Below are positions 44,305 to 54,994 of a stretch of 64,000 nt of DNA, in pieces. Position 1 is the stretch's first letter. Every line of letters starts with the position of its first letter. The position numbers and the translations under genes are program-made. Below the pieces are notes generated by a model, which saw only the letters and a list, made by a program, of their open reading frames with translations, did no database searches and was not told where the DNA came from. Origin of the DNA: Cladocopium goreaui (taxonomy: Eukaryota; Sar; Dinophyceae; Suessiales; Symbiodiniaceae); the NCBI GenBank assembly GCA_947184155.2, contig CAMXCT020001480.1, positions 292,501 to 356,500 of the forward strand. The letters are read 5' to 3'.

Positions 44305-44429
44305 TCCCTGCAATGGCCCATGACGCGAAGGGAAGCCACGCTGTGGCGTGGCTTCTGGACACTCTCAGCCCAGCAGGAATGGCTCCAGAAATAAATCCTG
44401 ACATATTGGGATGGATTAAAACCTACAAT
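44305..44429 (+). CDS. Exon ending at a family B terminus
   Basis: After GACCTCAG|TC the frame reads PAMAHDAKGSHAVAWLLDTL then SPAGMAPEINPDILGWIKTY N and stays open to CCTACAAT|GTGGTG, the family B left end. First host exon after the retrotransposon; good codon composition in its first two thirds. Confidence 0.55.
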
Positions 44430-44561
44430 GTGGTGCCCCCAAACGTGATGTTTGTTGGTGAACAAAAGCCCCAGTAACTAGTTCGTTATAAATACCATAA
44501 ACCATTTTGTGACATTGGAGTTATTTGCACCAACTTAGCTATCTTGGGGGCCTCACATTAT
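44423..44561. mobile_element. Family B palindromic element
   Basis: TACAATGTGGTGCCCCC left, GGGGGCCTCACATTATA right. Confidence 0.75.
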
Positions 44562-44606
44562 ATGATTAGACAATTGGTGGGATGAAGGTCCATAAATCCC
44601 AGCTAG

Positions 44607-44656
44607 GACCGGAGTTCACCAGGCTACCAGATCCTGAAGTCAAGAGCGTCACTTGA
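44607..44656 (+). CDS. Exon, possibly terminal
   Basis: After CAGCTAG|GA the frame reads PEFTRLPDPEVKSVT then TGA 44654-44656. An alternative frame (SSPGYQILKSRASLERWQQT) ends at a GTGAGC donor at about 44672. Both are plausible. Confidence 0.45.
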
Positions 44657-44706
44657 GCGATGGCAACAAACAGTGAGCTCACTTCAGTGTTGATCAATGG
44701 GAATTC

Positions 44707-44826
44707 CAGGATCCTAAATTGGAGGTACGTTAGTACCATAGGCCATATGAATTGGGGGGATATCCCCTTACATAGGCCTGAAAAATAGGCCAAAAATATA
44801 TGGACGGTACCTCCAATCAATCGGTT
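44707..44826. mobile_element. Family F palindromic element
   Basis: GGATCCTAAATTGGAGGTAC left is mirrored by GTACCTCCAATCAATCGG right; the core CCTTACATAGGCCTGAAAAA is shared with 46990. Confidence 0.75.
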
Positions 44827-45002
44827 CCTGAGTCATGGCCATTGAGTTGACCAACTCACAAAATTGGCAACAGCAACCGTTTCAGGATGAACATGACTCG
44901 GTTTCGTTTCTTCGTGTCCCCGTTGTAAGAATTACCAATAAAGGCTGGATTCAGCACTTGAGGATGGAGCAAACCAGTTTCCTGTTAAATAAAGAAACAC
45001 TG

Positions 45003-45098
45003 CTTGGTGGTTTGGAACATTTTTATGACTTTCCATATATTGGGAATCATAATCCCAACTGAGTAATATTTTTCAGAGGGGTTGAAACCACCAACAAG
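45003..45098. mobile_element. Family A palindromic element
   Basis: CTTGGTGGTTTGGAAC left, AAACCACCAACAAG right. Confidence 0.7.
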
Positions 45099-45381
45099 AA
45101 CATCTGTTGATTTTGTCTTACGGCTCAATCACGCATCAGTGGGTTTCTAGCTATGAACACAATGATTGTTGACAATGGTGAATAATAACAAACATATGAC
45201 ATATGTGTTTTTTATCTGTTTATAACATTTTATTAACATTTTATATCTTGTATATAGTTGGACCTAATTTTATGTGCTTATAACTGTTTATAACTGCACC
45301 GTTCGGTAATCTCTTTAAACATGTGGTGTATCCTCACTGATATTTCGTTGAAACCTGATCAGTGTGAATCTCTGAGCTGAG

Positions 45382-45487
45382 CCAATGACGGCGAGGGACC
45401 TGTTGGGTGAACCCCGATGGCGACCAGCGATGCTGCGGGGTATGCTGCGGCGGGCGATGCGACAATGCGGCGTGGGCAGCTTCACAG
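45382..45487 (+). CDS. Exon, basic helical segment
   Basis: After GAGCTGAG| the frame reads MTARDLLGEPRWRPAMLRGM then LRRAMRQCGVGSFTG, ending near ACAG|GAGAAA. Arg/Met-rich amphipathic stretch. A minus frame is open too. Confidence 0.5.
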
Positions 45488-45569
45488 GAGAAACTGGGGG
45501 GGAAGCAACAATCATAATTGACTTTGTTGTTTATTACTTTGCAAGATACATTGATACATATACATATTA

Positions 45570-45672
<103 letters not shown>

Positions 45673-45782
45673 GAGTATATGCACAGGCACATGTGTATAT
45701 ATATAATATTATTATACACATACATGTATGTGCAGGAATATCATACACTGTATGTATACATGTGTATATATATATATATACA

Positions 45783-45813
<31 letters not shown>

Positions 45814-45891
45814 ATATATTATGAACACCTATACTACAATTGCATATTGTGCACAGACCTCTCCATTTCATAGGTAGTATTTGCACGTTAG

Positions 45892-45985
45892 GCTGCTCCT
45901 CCACCACCTGGAAATTCGGCACGCTCCCCACATTCGAGTGTACATCTACTTCACTGAGAAAGAGCTGGAACCTAACAAGAACTTA
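45892..45985 (+). CDS. Exon, unknown protein
   Basis: After GCACGTTAG|G the frame reads LLLHHLEIRHAPHIRVYIYF then TEKELEPNKN; open to TAA 45995-45997. The donor is probably within the last 25 nt. Beta-strand-like RVYIYF. Confidence 0.55.
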
Positions 45986-46344
45986 ATCAGAAGTTAATCA
46001 TCAGTTAAATTTGAACTTAAGAAACTTCAAGAATCTTGAACATTAAAGTGGCACGCCAAAAAAACACATCAAAGTGCTTTCAACATATCATCAACCTAGT
46101 TCTTGATTTGCCACAGAATGTCTTCGTGTTTGCTTGCAACAAGGGATTTATGTTCGATGCTTTCCACCTACCCAGGAACCCAGGTGCTAGAAGGCTGATT
46201 GCTTTCTCAACTTTGCTAACTTGTGCGGATGATGCCATTGTCTCATTATGGTTATGTTTATTGGTTTAAAAACCCCATGGATACTGTAGTTATCTACCAT
46301 AAACCATAGTTAAACCATGTTAAACCACTCATATCCCGATCATG

Positions 46345-46463
46345 TGGGTAAAACAATGTCATTTGCAGTATCCCCCAGTCACCACCATTTTTATAGGTGC
46401 TATGTTTACTTACCATTCCCAGTCGACTGGATGGTAAAAATGACATTGTTTTACCCACATTAG
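46345..46463. mobile_element. Family I palindromic element
   Basis: GTGGGTAAAACAATGTCATT left is mirrored by AATGACATTGTTTTACCCAC right. Confidence 0.8.
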
Positions 46464-46697
46464 AAGGGAGTGTGTTTTTGGTGTCCTGATTCCCCAAGCC
46501 ATGTGATGAAATTCATGGGACAAGGATCATAATGTGTGACAAGCTGAGAAGCCCAGTGCGTGTGTGTAGTTCAATGGTTCATTTTCATCCATGGCAATGG
46601 GCCTGATTTCATGGCAACGGGATATCGATCTATACTATTCAGCCAAGAATTCTACTTGCTTCATCTCGTTTCACCGTTTTCAAGCTTACTGTACAGA

Positions 46698-46962
46698 TAG
46701 TGAGGCCCCCGTTCGATAGCGTTTCTAAGTTGGTGTGTTTATAACTCCAATTTCACAAAATTGTTTATGGGGTTTATAACGAACTAGTTACTGGGGCTTT
46801 TGTTAACCATTATGAACCAACATTCACATCACGTTTAGGGGCCCCACATTGTCTGGTTGGTGGGTTGGAACATGTTTTGTTTCCATATATTGGGAATAAT
46901 CATCCCAACTGACTAATAACTAATATTTTTCACAGGGGTAGGTCAACAACCAACCAGTTGTA
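46698..46962. mobile_element. Family B element interrupted by a family A insertion
   Basis: Family B runs from AGTGAGGCCCCCGTTCGATA to GGGGCCCCACATTGT; its final base A is found only after the family A copy and one TTGT duplicate. Confidence 0.8.
46853..46957. mobile_element. Family A element inside family B, 4-bp duplication TTGT
   Basis: CTGGTTGGTGGGTTGGAAC left, CAACAACCAACCAG right; TTGT at 46849-46852 and 46958-46961. Confidence 0.85.
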
Positions 46963-46989
46963 CTCGTAGCCATCATAAGATTGAACACA

Positions 46990-47126
46990 GAGAGTCAATG
47001 GCCATTTCAGGAACCTAAATTGGAGGTACTGTACCATATAAGGCCATATTTTCTGGGGATATTCCCTTACATAGGCCTGAAAAATAGGCCTTATTTTTGG
47101 TAGGTACCTCCATTTTAGATTCCTGA
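46990..47126. mobile_element. Family F palindromic element
   Basis: CAGGAACCTAAATTGGAGGT left is mirrored by GTACCTCCATTTTAGATTCC right. The next exon begins within about 8 nt. Confidence 0.75.
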
Positions 47127-47133
47127 AATGAGA

Positions 47134-47248
47134 GAGACCTGCCCCGGCTGTGTGGCTGTCATGGTGACACCAAGTGTGACACGACCGGACGCGTCTTGTT
47201 CGGATCTGGGAGCCAGACCTGACCTGGAAACTGAAATGGAAATGTTGG
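47134..47248 (+). CDS. Exon, Cys-containing protein
   Basis: Starts just past a family F element and ends at ATGTTGG|GTAAGC, a near-consensus donor. The frame reads TCPGCVAVMVTPSVTRPDAS then CSDLGARPDLETEMEML. A competing frame (LCGCHGDTKCDTTGRVLFGS) is open but stops before the donor. Confidence 0.5.
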
Positions 47249-47297
47249 GTAAGCTTTGGGGTCATGGAACCTTATATATGGTATATATATATATATT

Positions 47298-47412
47298 ATA
47301 CATATCATATACATATCATATACATATCATATACATATCATATACATATCATATACATATCATATACATATCATATACATATCATATACATATCATGTAC
47401 ATATCATGTATA
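47298..47412. repeat. 11-bp tandem array ACATATCATAT
   Basis: About ten copies; reads ISYTYHIHI in every frame. Confidence 0.95.
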
Positions 47413-47476
47413 TAAATATATATATATATATACACATATCATGAATATCATGGTTTGTTGAACTTAGACATTGGCT

Positions 47477-47586
47477 GTACCCTTTGGTAAACGTTTACAT
47501 AACTATGGAGAATCACCACGTTCAATAGGTAAATCAACTATACATGGGCCATGTTCAATAGCTATGTTAGTTTACCGGAGGGGTAT
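47477..47586. mobile_element. Family C palindromic element
   Basis: TACCCTTTGGTAAACGTTTA left, TTAGTTTACCGGAGGGGTA right. Confidence 0.75.
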
Positions 47587-47892
47587 TCGGTAAATGACAT
47601 TTTTGGGTATACTCTTTGGATCCTTTTGGTACAGTTATGGCCTTTTACCAGTTACAACTACTAACAAAACTTCATTTATGGTTTATGTATAACCCAGGTC
47701 AAATAACATGAAATAACCAGTTATAACTAATAGCCATGGTCATCACTGTAGTCAAAGATGGCTGGACAATCAATGGCCATGACTCAGGATCCGATTGATT
47801 GGAGGTACCGATTCCATATATTTTTGGCCTATGTAAGGGAATATCCCCACAAAATCCTGGAATTCCCATTGATTTTTCCTTGATTGTCTTAG

Positions 47893-47967
47893 CGAAGCGG
47901 ACCTAAAAAAATGGAGATGTCCCAGCGAGCCACGAGGACGACAACCGCAGACGACAACCGTCACCGG
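47893..47967 (+). CDS. Exon, basic protein
   Basis: Between GTCTTAG| and CACCGG|GTACCT. Reads RSGPKKMEMSQRATRTTTAD DNRHR in one phase. Low complexity; a minus frame is also open. Confidence 0.45.
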
Positions 47968-48339
47968 GTACCTCAAGAATTCATGTGATAAACCCAATAA
48001 AGGGTACCTCATCCCCAAGATATCACTCTTTTGTTGAAACTATTTTCAATCCCCTAGTTTGATAGGTCTATTGTTGGGTTTTCTACATTATCTACATTCA
48101 TATATCTCAGCTAAGTATCGACTGTCATTCTTTGTCCATATGCCGGTCGGAACCCTCGTTTTTGTTGGCTGACGCCCTCAGAAATCTAATTCCCAGCATG
48201 GAGTAAAGATGGGTTGCACTATACTGACATTTCAGGCTACATTATTTTGAACAAATCCCAAAATGATTGTGTGATTCTCACCGATCCGGAATTTGGAAGG
48301 CTGATATTGTTGGACTGACCACACTCACTGGATTGGATC

Positions 48340-48460
48340 ATGTTGGCTCCATTTCCGCCAAAAGCGCGCAACGCGGAATCGAAGCTGGCAGAAACGGACC
48401 GAATCCTGCGCCGTGTGCGTTCAAAAGCGGCATGCCATCGGTCGATTTGCCCTTCAGGAT
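48340..48460 (+). CDS. Exon, charged helical segment
   Basis: The frame reads MLAPFPPKARNAESKLAETD then RILRRVRSKAACHR with strongly G/C-ending codons. Neither boundary is sharp. Probably alpha-helical or coiled. Confidence 0.5.
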
Positions 48461-48721
48461 GGCGGTCATTTTACACCCTAGCTGCTAGGGGATAGACCTC
48501 TGACTTGGGGATGGTTTATTATTGGGGTTGCCACATGACTTACGCATTACACATGACTTACACATGGTTTTTTGATATGTTGGTAGCGATATATCACCAA
48601 ACCAAAGGTTCATCTCTTGTTTTATCCTGCATTAAGACGATCATCAGTGATTCAATCACACTGAAATCAGGACTTGGGAACTTGGGGCTTTTTAAAATCT
48701 CGTGTCTTCATTCAAACCCTC

Positions 48722-48837
48722 CATACTGTGGATGGTTGCGAAATCCGATAAACCACCAAACGGATGGTTGAAACCATATAAATACTGGGATAAACCATCT
48801 ATCAACTGGTGCAGGATTTCGCAACCATCCACAGTAT
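48722..48837. mobile_element. Family G palindromic element
   Basis: TACTGTGGATGGTTGCGAAA left, TTTCGCAACCATCCACAGTA right: exact mirror arms. Confidence 0.85.
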
Positions 48838-48854
48838 GTCTTGGTTGCGGTTGT

Positions 48855-48963
48855 TACCCTCTGGTAAACTAACATGTACATAGCATGGAAAATCACCATG
48901 TTCAATGGGAAAACTCACTATAGATTGCCATTTTCCATGGCTATGTTAAATAGCCAGATGGTA
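48855..48963. mobile_element. Family C palindromic element
   Basis: TACCCTCTGGTAAACTAACA left, TTAAATAGCCAGATGGTA right; mixes the two family C arm subtypes. Confidence 0.75.
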
Positions 48964-48971
48964 GATCTCCC

Positions 48972-49095
48972 TTGTTTCATCGATATCGGCCGTCCGATGC
49001 GGAGTGTTTGGCGCCTTCCGAATCGCCCAGGCGCCAAATCGACCGTTGCCCAGTGCAGATCGGGACGAAGCCGCCAAGGCTGGTGGTGCCCCCGG
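48972..49095 (+). CDS. Exon, frame unclear
   Basis: GC-rich island just past a family C element; all three frames are open. Candidates: FHRYRPSDAECLAPSESPRR, or, after TCGCCCAG|G, APNRPLPSADRDEAAKAGGA PG. I call the island coding but not the frame. Confidence 0.45.
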
Positions 49096-49426
49096 CAGTA
49101 TCCCCCAGTTTTTTAGTTTTTTTTTTTTTTTATGGGGTTATAAATGGTTTGTAATCCCATGAAAACTATAGATATCTCTAGGGCACTACAGGATGGTGCC
49201 CCATAGTTAGCTAAGCTGATGCAAATAAGTCCAATAACTATATATAACTATATGGTTTTTAGGCGATATATATATATAGTATTCATGGGATTATAAGCCA
49301 TTTATAACTGGGAAAACCACCACCTTGTAGGTTTACCTATGTAGAAATGGGCTTATCCGGTTAACACCAGCGATAGGCCCATGACGCCAATATTTTGATG
49401 GGTGACCTTACTGACTAGAACGACGT

Positions 49427-49653
49427 TTAGTGAGGCCCCCCAGGGGAGAGCGTTCAGTTGGTGTGTGCAAATAACTCCAATTTCACTGTGGTTTATGGTA
49501 TTGAAATAACATATTTATAACGAACTAGTTACGCGGGCGAATCTAAACCAACTTATAAGTGGGGCTTATAAATATGTTTATAACTATATAGTTACTGGGG
49601 CTTATAAACCATTCTAAACCAACAAACATCACGTTTAGAGTGCCCCACATTGT
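49427..49653. mobile_element. Family B compound element
   Basis: Starts GTGAGGCCCCCCAGGGGAGA and ends GAGTGCCCCACATTGTA with two internal TTATAACTATATAGTTAC-like arms, as if two copies recombined. Confidence 0.6.
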
Positions 49654-49799
49654 AGGTTGACTGGAGCCCATTTCTGGAGCCCACGGTGGGATGCACCCTG
49701 GTTTCATGATCATCAGACGATGAGTTGAAAAAGCCGGTCATTGTGGAAAACCTGTTGATTGGGCAGATCAGTAATTCCACTAGCCTTACTACAAATTTG

Positions 49800-50840
49800 A
49801 TTGTGACAATTGTGACTTATGACAATTTTTGATACACATATGAGCCCAACGGCATTGCAGGTTGTGTCATTCATGGATACACTAATACACGATGCTGTTC
49901 AATGCTGTTTATACATGCATACTTGCATGTCCACTGTTTGTTGTACCCCCCAACAACTGATATATAGTTTGGAACGCAACAATATGGCGTTTGAAATCAC
50001 TGTCTGTGAATATTTGGTAAAAAACATGTAAAAAAACCATCCCAGTCAGGGTTGGACCCTGGCATTCATCAAGAGCCTCATCAATCTCTGCTGAGGTTTA
50101 AGACTCATCACATGGTGGTTTCCTAAGTCATAGGGCTACCCCCAGTCTTCATCCACTTATAGAAGGATTTTCCACTATAAACCAAGGGGATGTCGCAATA
50201 CTAGTACCACATAGTACCACTCGATTCTGTTGGAACATCCTTTTTAGTATACAGTGGAGATAACCATGCCTCATATTTGGGTGATGAATTTGGGTGTTTA
50301 TCAAATTACTGAGATACACCTGGATTCTTTGACCCATCATTGGCCATGTCTTTTGGTACTTCACAGAACATGAAGATACATATCAACCGTCATTTGTTGA
50401 TCCTTTCCCAGAGACTCTCTATGGTTGTTCATCTCTGTTAACCCCAGGGAGAATCCTCCCATTTTCAAAGGTCGACGATCACTTTAGATCCATGTCTTTG
50501 CTGTTAAATCCAAATGTGTTCAACGCTTTGGCTGGCTAAAAATTAGCATAGATAATCATATATATATATATTCCCCAATGATTTCCTCCTTGGGTTTTTT
50601 TAAACGTGGTTTATCCCATCAATAACTTATTCAATAAATCCATGGTTCATCCCATGGTATCCCATCTACTGGCCAGCATCTATTCTATGGTTAACTAAGT
50701 TAGCTATATATATAATGGATGAATGGCTATGAAATCTACTTATATAGTATGTATATATTTAATATATATTTAATATATATATATATACAAAATTCCATGG
50801 ATAAATGGATGAACGATGGATTTTTTTCCACTCTTAAAAG
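49800..50840. other. Non-coding stretch with a truncated family E copy
   Basis: A family E left arm is at about 50,113-50,150 (GGTTTCCTAAGTCATAGGGC). TA runs at 50,560 and 50,700-50,790. No convincing exon. Confidence 0.5.
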
Positions 50841-50842
50841 AG

Positions 50843-50950
50843 TGGATCCACTCGATGCTGGCTTTCTCTATGGGCCAGGTTCTGGGGATCAAAAGAGGCG
50901 CCAGCATCGAAGAGGTGTCGCCGGTGATTGGTGGAACGGGGTTCCCTAGG
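50843..50950 (+). CDS. Exon, unknown protein
   Basis: After AAAAGAG| the frame reads WIHSMLAFSMGQVLGIKRGA then SIEEVSPVIGGTGFPR, ending CCTAGG|GAAGGA (GA donor). 36 codons with no base left over. Good codon composition. Confidence 0.6.
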
Positions 50951-51639
50951 GAAGGATGGTCATACCAGCCTAATAATGGGGATTTATAGGGATTTATAGG
51001 GATTTTGTTTGGGAATATAATGGACAATACCCTTTGGTTATTTACCGTAGCTATTGAAAATTGCCATTTACTAGGTCAATCTTAGATGGATAATCCTGAC
51101 TATAGTCTTTTGGTATCAATGGGAATATCTACGTTCACCAGCAAAGACTTTTTTTTTGCAGGGTATCTAAGATTGGCAATGTTTATAGTAGATATACTCA
51201 TTGAAAAATGTATTTTTCCATAGTTATGTTTGTTTACCAGAGGGTAGATGATGATAGTAGAGATATATACTGTAGTTTGAAAGATTGAATTTATTTGATT
51301 TTCTTTGTAGATCATAGATGATACGTTGTAGATTGACATTTCTACAGATGTATGAGATTCCTTGGATTTCTGCAGGATGGATCCGTTCGTAGATAAGTAA
51401 GGGAAGAAATCATATTCTATATATAAATATGAAAAAAACAGATAAAAACTCATCTACCGCTATATATATATAATATGTATTATATATATATGATTATATA
51501 TGTTCCAATCGTCCAATTGTGTAACACTATTCATTGTTTGGTCCTTAAACGAAATCGTGGTAACCGTTGTGTTCAGAAATCCGCCTAGGATCAGAAATTG
51601 TGTTACCAACATGTGAAGAAGCAAAGTGTGTAAACAACT

Positions 51640-51723
51640 ATGGAAAACCACCATTTTTGATGGGTAAATCAACGATTTCTAAATTGCCATTTTCAATAGC
51701 AAACTGTTAGTTTACCAGAGGGC
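51640..51723. mobile_element. Family C fragment
   Basis: Only the right three quarters is present, ending GTTAGTTTACCAGAGGG. Confidence 0.65.
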
Positions 51724-51758
51724 AAGATGTTTGAAAGACTTTAACCGATAGGATTCAG

Positions 51759-51846
51759 GTTCTGCATTCTTTGCAACCAAAGAGACGTGACATCTCGTAA
51801 CCGATCTGGATGGGTTCGATATGTTGGAGGACTACAAACATATATT
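51759..51846 (+). CDS. Exon with CxxC motif
   Basis: After GGATTCAG|G the frame reads FCILCNQRDVTSRNRSGWVR then YVGGLQTYI, ending ATATT|GTATTC in phase 0. C-x2-C followed by a GW pair suggests a small zinc-binding fold. It precedes the J-domain exon in compatible phase, but exons may be missing between them. Confidence 0.55.
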
Positions 51847-52060
51847 GTATTCTCATCACCAACATATTGTGACCTATTTGCCAGCCAAAAACTAGTGCAC
51901 TATTTGGCTACGCCTCAAAATTGCCCTAACGTTGGATGCTTAGTTCCTCCTGATATAATGCACTAAAAATGATAGATAATATATACATATATATATATAT
52001 ACTACAAATTATATAGTACATTACTTGAACCATCAGGATGGTATTGCGGAGTACATAGAT

Positions 52061-52174
52061 CTGGGTAAAATTTCATGACCTCACCGCGACCGCACAATAA
52101 TCATGGTTAGTAAGGGGAATCATGACCAAGATAGCCCAACATATCAGGTTAGTGAACTATTATAATTTACCCAG
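52061..52174. mobile_element. Family H palindromic element
   Basis: CTGGGTAAAATTTCATGACC left, CTATTATAATTTACCCAG right; ATAGAT on both flanks. Confidence 0.75.
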
Positions 52175-52665
52175 ATAGATGTACATAGTAGTATAGATAT
52201 ATGTACTATGTAACTAATATAATGTACAGATGGCAATATAATCAATATTTTGTACTACAATCTTATACAATCTTACATTTCGTTTGTACATGGCCTTACA
52301 TTCCATTAATGTACACAGGGGAATCATCCCCAAGATAGCCTGATTTCAGGTTAGTGAAGTATTATAATTTACCCAGTTAATATACTTAAACCATCAGGAT
52401 GGTATTACATAGTCTAATAGATGTACAGTACATAGTAATATAGTAAGATTTCGTCAGATAGATGTACATAGCCCATATGCTCAATGTATGGAATATTTAC
52501 CAACATTTGCCTTAAAATCACCCAAATGTAGATAAATATACCATACTATATAATGTACATATAGGTTAGTGAATTATTATAATTTACCCAGATAGATGTA
52601 CAGTAATATAGTAAGATTTTGTCAACATCTTTTTTTTTTGGCATTCCTTTTTTGACCCACGCCAG

Positions 52666-52775
52666 GTGAAGGCCGCGTACAAACGAAAGGCACGAGCCTC
52701 GCACCCCGATAAAGGTGCCGTCGTTTCAACGTTTCAACGTGTTCAACGTGTCGTGGAGGATGTCTTGCATGGGGA
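52666..52775 (+). CDS. J-domain (DnaJ/Hsp40) exon
   Basis: After CACGCCAG| the frame reads VKAAYKRKARASHPDKGAVV then STFQRVQRVVEDVLHGD. This is the second half of a J domain: helix II (KAAYKRKARAS), the invariant HPD loop that triggers Hsp70 ATP hydrolysis, and helix III (FQRVQRVVEDVL, normally FQxIxxAYEVL). Helix I and its LG motif must be in an upstream exon not identified here. The donor is unclear. A short duplication (GTTTCAACGTGTTCAACGTG) lies between HPD and helix III. Confidence 0.8.
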
Positions 52776-53016
52776 TTTTAAGCTACAAACCCGGGGGATT
52801 TCAAACAAGTACCAGAATATGATACGTAATCATTTACATACATATTTACATACACATGTATATATATATATATGTGTACTATGTGTATTATATATATAAG
52901 ATTGTTTAGATATATACATATGTCTATATATATATAATTATGTATATATATATACACGTGTCTTATGTGTATAATATATATATATGTAATACAAGATAAG
53001 ATGGTGCGTTTAGCAG

Positions 53017-53121
53017 CAAAGATGGGGCTTTCACCAGATGGAACTTTACCCCAGTGGGAATTGATCAACATCCCGTCCGCGAAAGATGTGGCAAAGCCAA
53101 CACCCAACAAGACACTTCTAG
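53017..53121 (+). CDS. Exon downstream of the J-domain exon
   Basis: The frame reads KMGLSPDGTLPQWELINIPS then AKDVAKPTPNKTLL and ends CTTCTAG|GTACAT. An ATG at 53001 is in frame, so it may start earlier. Probably belongs to the same gene as the J-domain exon; function otherwise unknown. Confidence 0.6.
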
Positions 53122-53319
53122 GTACATGCGAAATTTAGGTACACTGGTACACCTAATGAGTCCCCAGGAAATACTCAATTTTCGTAGACCTAGAAATGTG
53201 TTTCCCAGGAAATACTCAGTTTTCTCTACAGCCAAAAAGGTACGCCGAGATGATAGCACTTAGCCGAGATGATAGCACAACGTGTCGATTATGGGGACCC
53301 TGGGATGAAATTGCCAGTA

Positions 53320-53431
53320 CCTGGCCTGGTATACAAAAAACTATGGAAGCCATGGCCCATTGAAATAGATGGTTTACCTATTAATAGCATGGTGATTTTC
53401 CAGTTCGCTATGTTAGTCATTACCAGAGGGT
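53320..53431. mobile_element. Family C palindromic element (decayed)
   Basis: TACCTGGCCTGGTATAC left, TTAGTCATTACCAGAGGGTA right. Confidence 0.6.
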
Positions 53432-53498
53432 AGTTGTTTGTCGCGGTCGTGTGTTTTTTCACGTATTCTCCACGTCATTTTCTTGGCACACATTTCAG

Positions 53499-53788
53499 AT
53501 GTGCTTGTCTTGAAACTCCAAATTGGCATTCGAACAGAGGACATTTTTTTTATCAACGGAATTTTGGTTTACCCCCCATCTTTGGACAACCCCACTTCAA
53601 AGTGTTTAGATGGAACATCTACTTTTGAGCAACTCGAAAAACTCACAGTCGAAAGTCGAGTTTCGACCCGGAAGATCCCTACAGTATTCGAGTCACATCA
53701 GCATGTTCTGAGTGATTTTTGGGGCGGGCTCAATAATCCCATTGAAAATCGGAGAATTACCAGGATTCCAAAGCAGGTCCACCAGTGA
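53499..53788 (+). CDS. Long open exon or exon pair
   Basis: After ACATTTCAG| the frame reads [20 protein letters not shown] then [40 protein letters not shown] and continues to TGA 53786-53788 (96 codons). The FFING-x20-LE pattern loosely recalls thioredoxin-like repeats of UDP-glucose:glycoprotein glucosyltransferase, too weak to name. An internal intron is possible. Confidence 0.5.
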
Positions 53789-53924
53789 TCCCTGGCCCAT
53801 CGTTTGTGCAGTTATCCAATTGGTGGACCACTGGGAGAGTTGTTTTTTCATGTTTTTTCCACTCACGGAATCCGGAAACTCATGTGGTAAAGCCCATCAT
53901 AAACCAACCCCAAATTTCATTCTA

Positions 53925-54094
53925 TATATATATATGTATAATATATATATATGTGTGTATATATCGGTATGTATATATATATATATATGTATATGTATAT
54001 ATATATATAATATATATATGTATATATATATGTATATGTATATCGGTATGTATATATATATGTATATATATATATATATGTATATATCGGTATG

Positions 54095-54127
<33 letters not shown>

Positions 54128-54172
54128 GTATATATATGTGTATATATATGTATATATATATTATAATATATG
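53925..54172. repeat. TA/GTAT repeat with GTATATCGGTATG punctuation
   Basis: TATATATGTATA runs containing four evenly spread ATATCGGTATGTATA words. Confidence 0.9.
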
Positions 54173-54207
54173 TGCATACATCCTCCAAAAGTGGAGGTTT
54201 ATTACAG

Positions 54208-54319
54208 GCTTTACCAGATGTTTTGTTTCCCCTGTGTGTCGTTGTCGGACTGCTAGGCGGTAGCACGGAGGACTTTGGCCGAGTCCGACATGCGTCGGGG
54301 CCCTCAGGATGGCTTTCAG
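54208..54319 (+). CDS. Exon, unknown protein
   Basis: Between TATTACAG| and GCTTTCAG|GATGCG. Reads [20 protein letters not shown] then [17 protein letters not shown]: a hydrophobic core then polar. GA donor inferred. Confidence 0.5.
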
Positions 54320-54537
54320 GATGCGGATTGTTTTTTCCCCAGAAATGGATGAAGGGAACATGTATGGGACATCACTGTCATTTCTTGAATGGACACTGGG
54401 TCAACCTTGGTTAGATACGAATTAGTACTTTAATCGACTTTGCTATCAATGGATATCAATGATAACATGTACTGTATGCAACTAAAACACATCTTTTTCT
54501 TGCAGGTATCTAAGATTCACCATGGACAATTGAGTCC

Positions 54538-54720
54538 TTGAGTCAGACTGTGCCCTACAAGCAGGAACACCATTTTTTTGGGGGGGTTCAATCTGCGGGT
54601 AGCTTCTCCAAGGTTCATCAGAACATGATAAAAACCATTTCATTTGAAGCTGAAGAGTTTGAAGAAACACACATCACACGTGTCATTTCAAGAGGTGATA
54701 TCACGTTTCTTAAATTTTGA
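54538..54720 (+). CDS. Probable terminal exon
   Basis: Open frame SQTVPYKQEHHFFGGVQSAG then SFSKVHQNMIKTISFEAEEF EETHITRVISRGDITFLKF to TGA 54718-54720. Acidic/hydrophobic alternation looks like a beta-rich C-terminus. Acceptor not clear. Confidence 0.45.
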   Translation: MSQTVPYKQEHHFFGGVQSAGSFSKVHQNMIKTISFEAEEFEETHITRVISRGDITFLKF

Positions 54721-54869
54721 CAGGTGAATGATGAAGTTTTTCTGGTGCTGCTTAGCGCTCCGCGCTCTTGTTTGATGCTTCATCATCCAAACGGTTTCCG
54801 CTGAGGTAAAGCTAGTCATAAACCATCCCCGATAGAGCATTTCTATTGGATATGTCAGAGTCATATCCT

Positions 54870-54994
54870 TACAATGTGAGGCCCCCCAGTTATAAGTTGG
54901 TTTATAAGTCCAATAACTATAGTTATAAATACCATAAACCATAGTTATTGGACTTATAAACCAGCTTAGCTATCTTGGGGGCCTCACATTGTAG
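54870..54994. mobile_element. Family B palindromic element (near-identical to 27996)
   Basis: TACAATGTGAGGCCCCCC left, GGGGGCCTCACATTGTAG right. Differs from the copy at 27996 at only a few positions over about 120 bp. Confidence 0.85.

Noticed and set aside
53499..53788. Naming this exon as UDP-glucose:glycoprotein glucosyltransferase
   Set aside because: Only a loose FFING pattern; no glycosyltransferase motif anywhere in the window.
53712..54266. Long Tyr/Ile-rich ORFs on both strands
   Set aside because: TA/GTAT repeat translated; only the segment after 54208 has coding composition.
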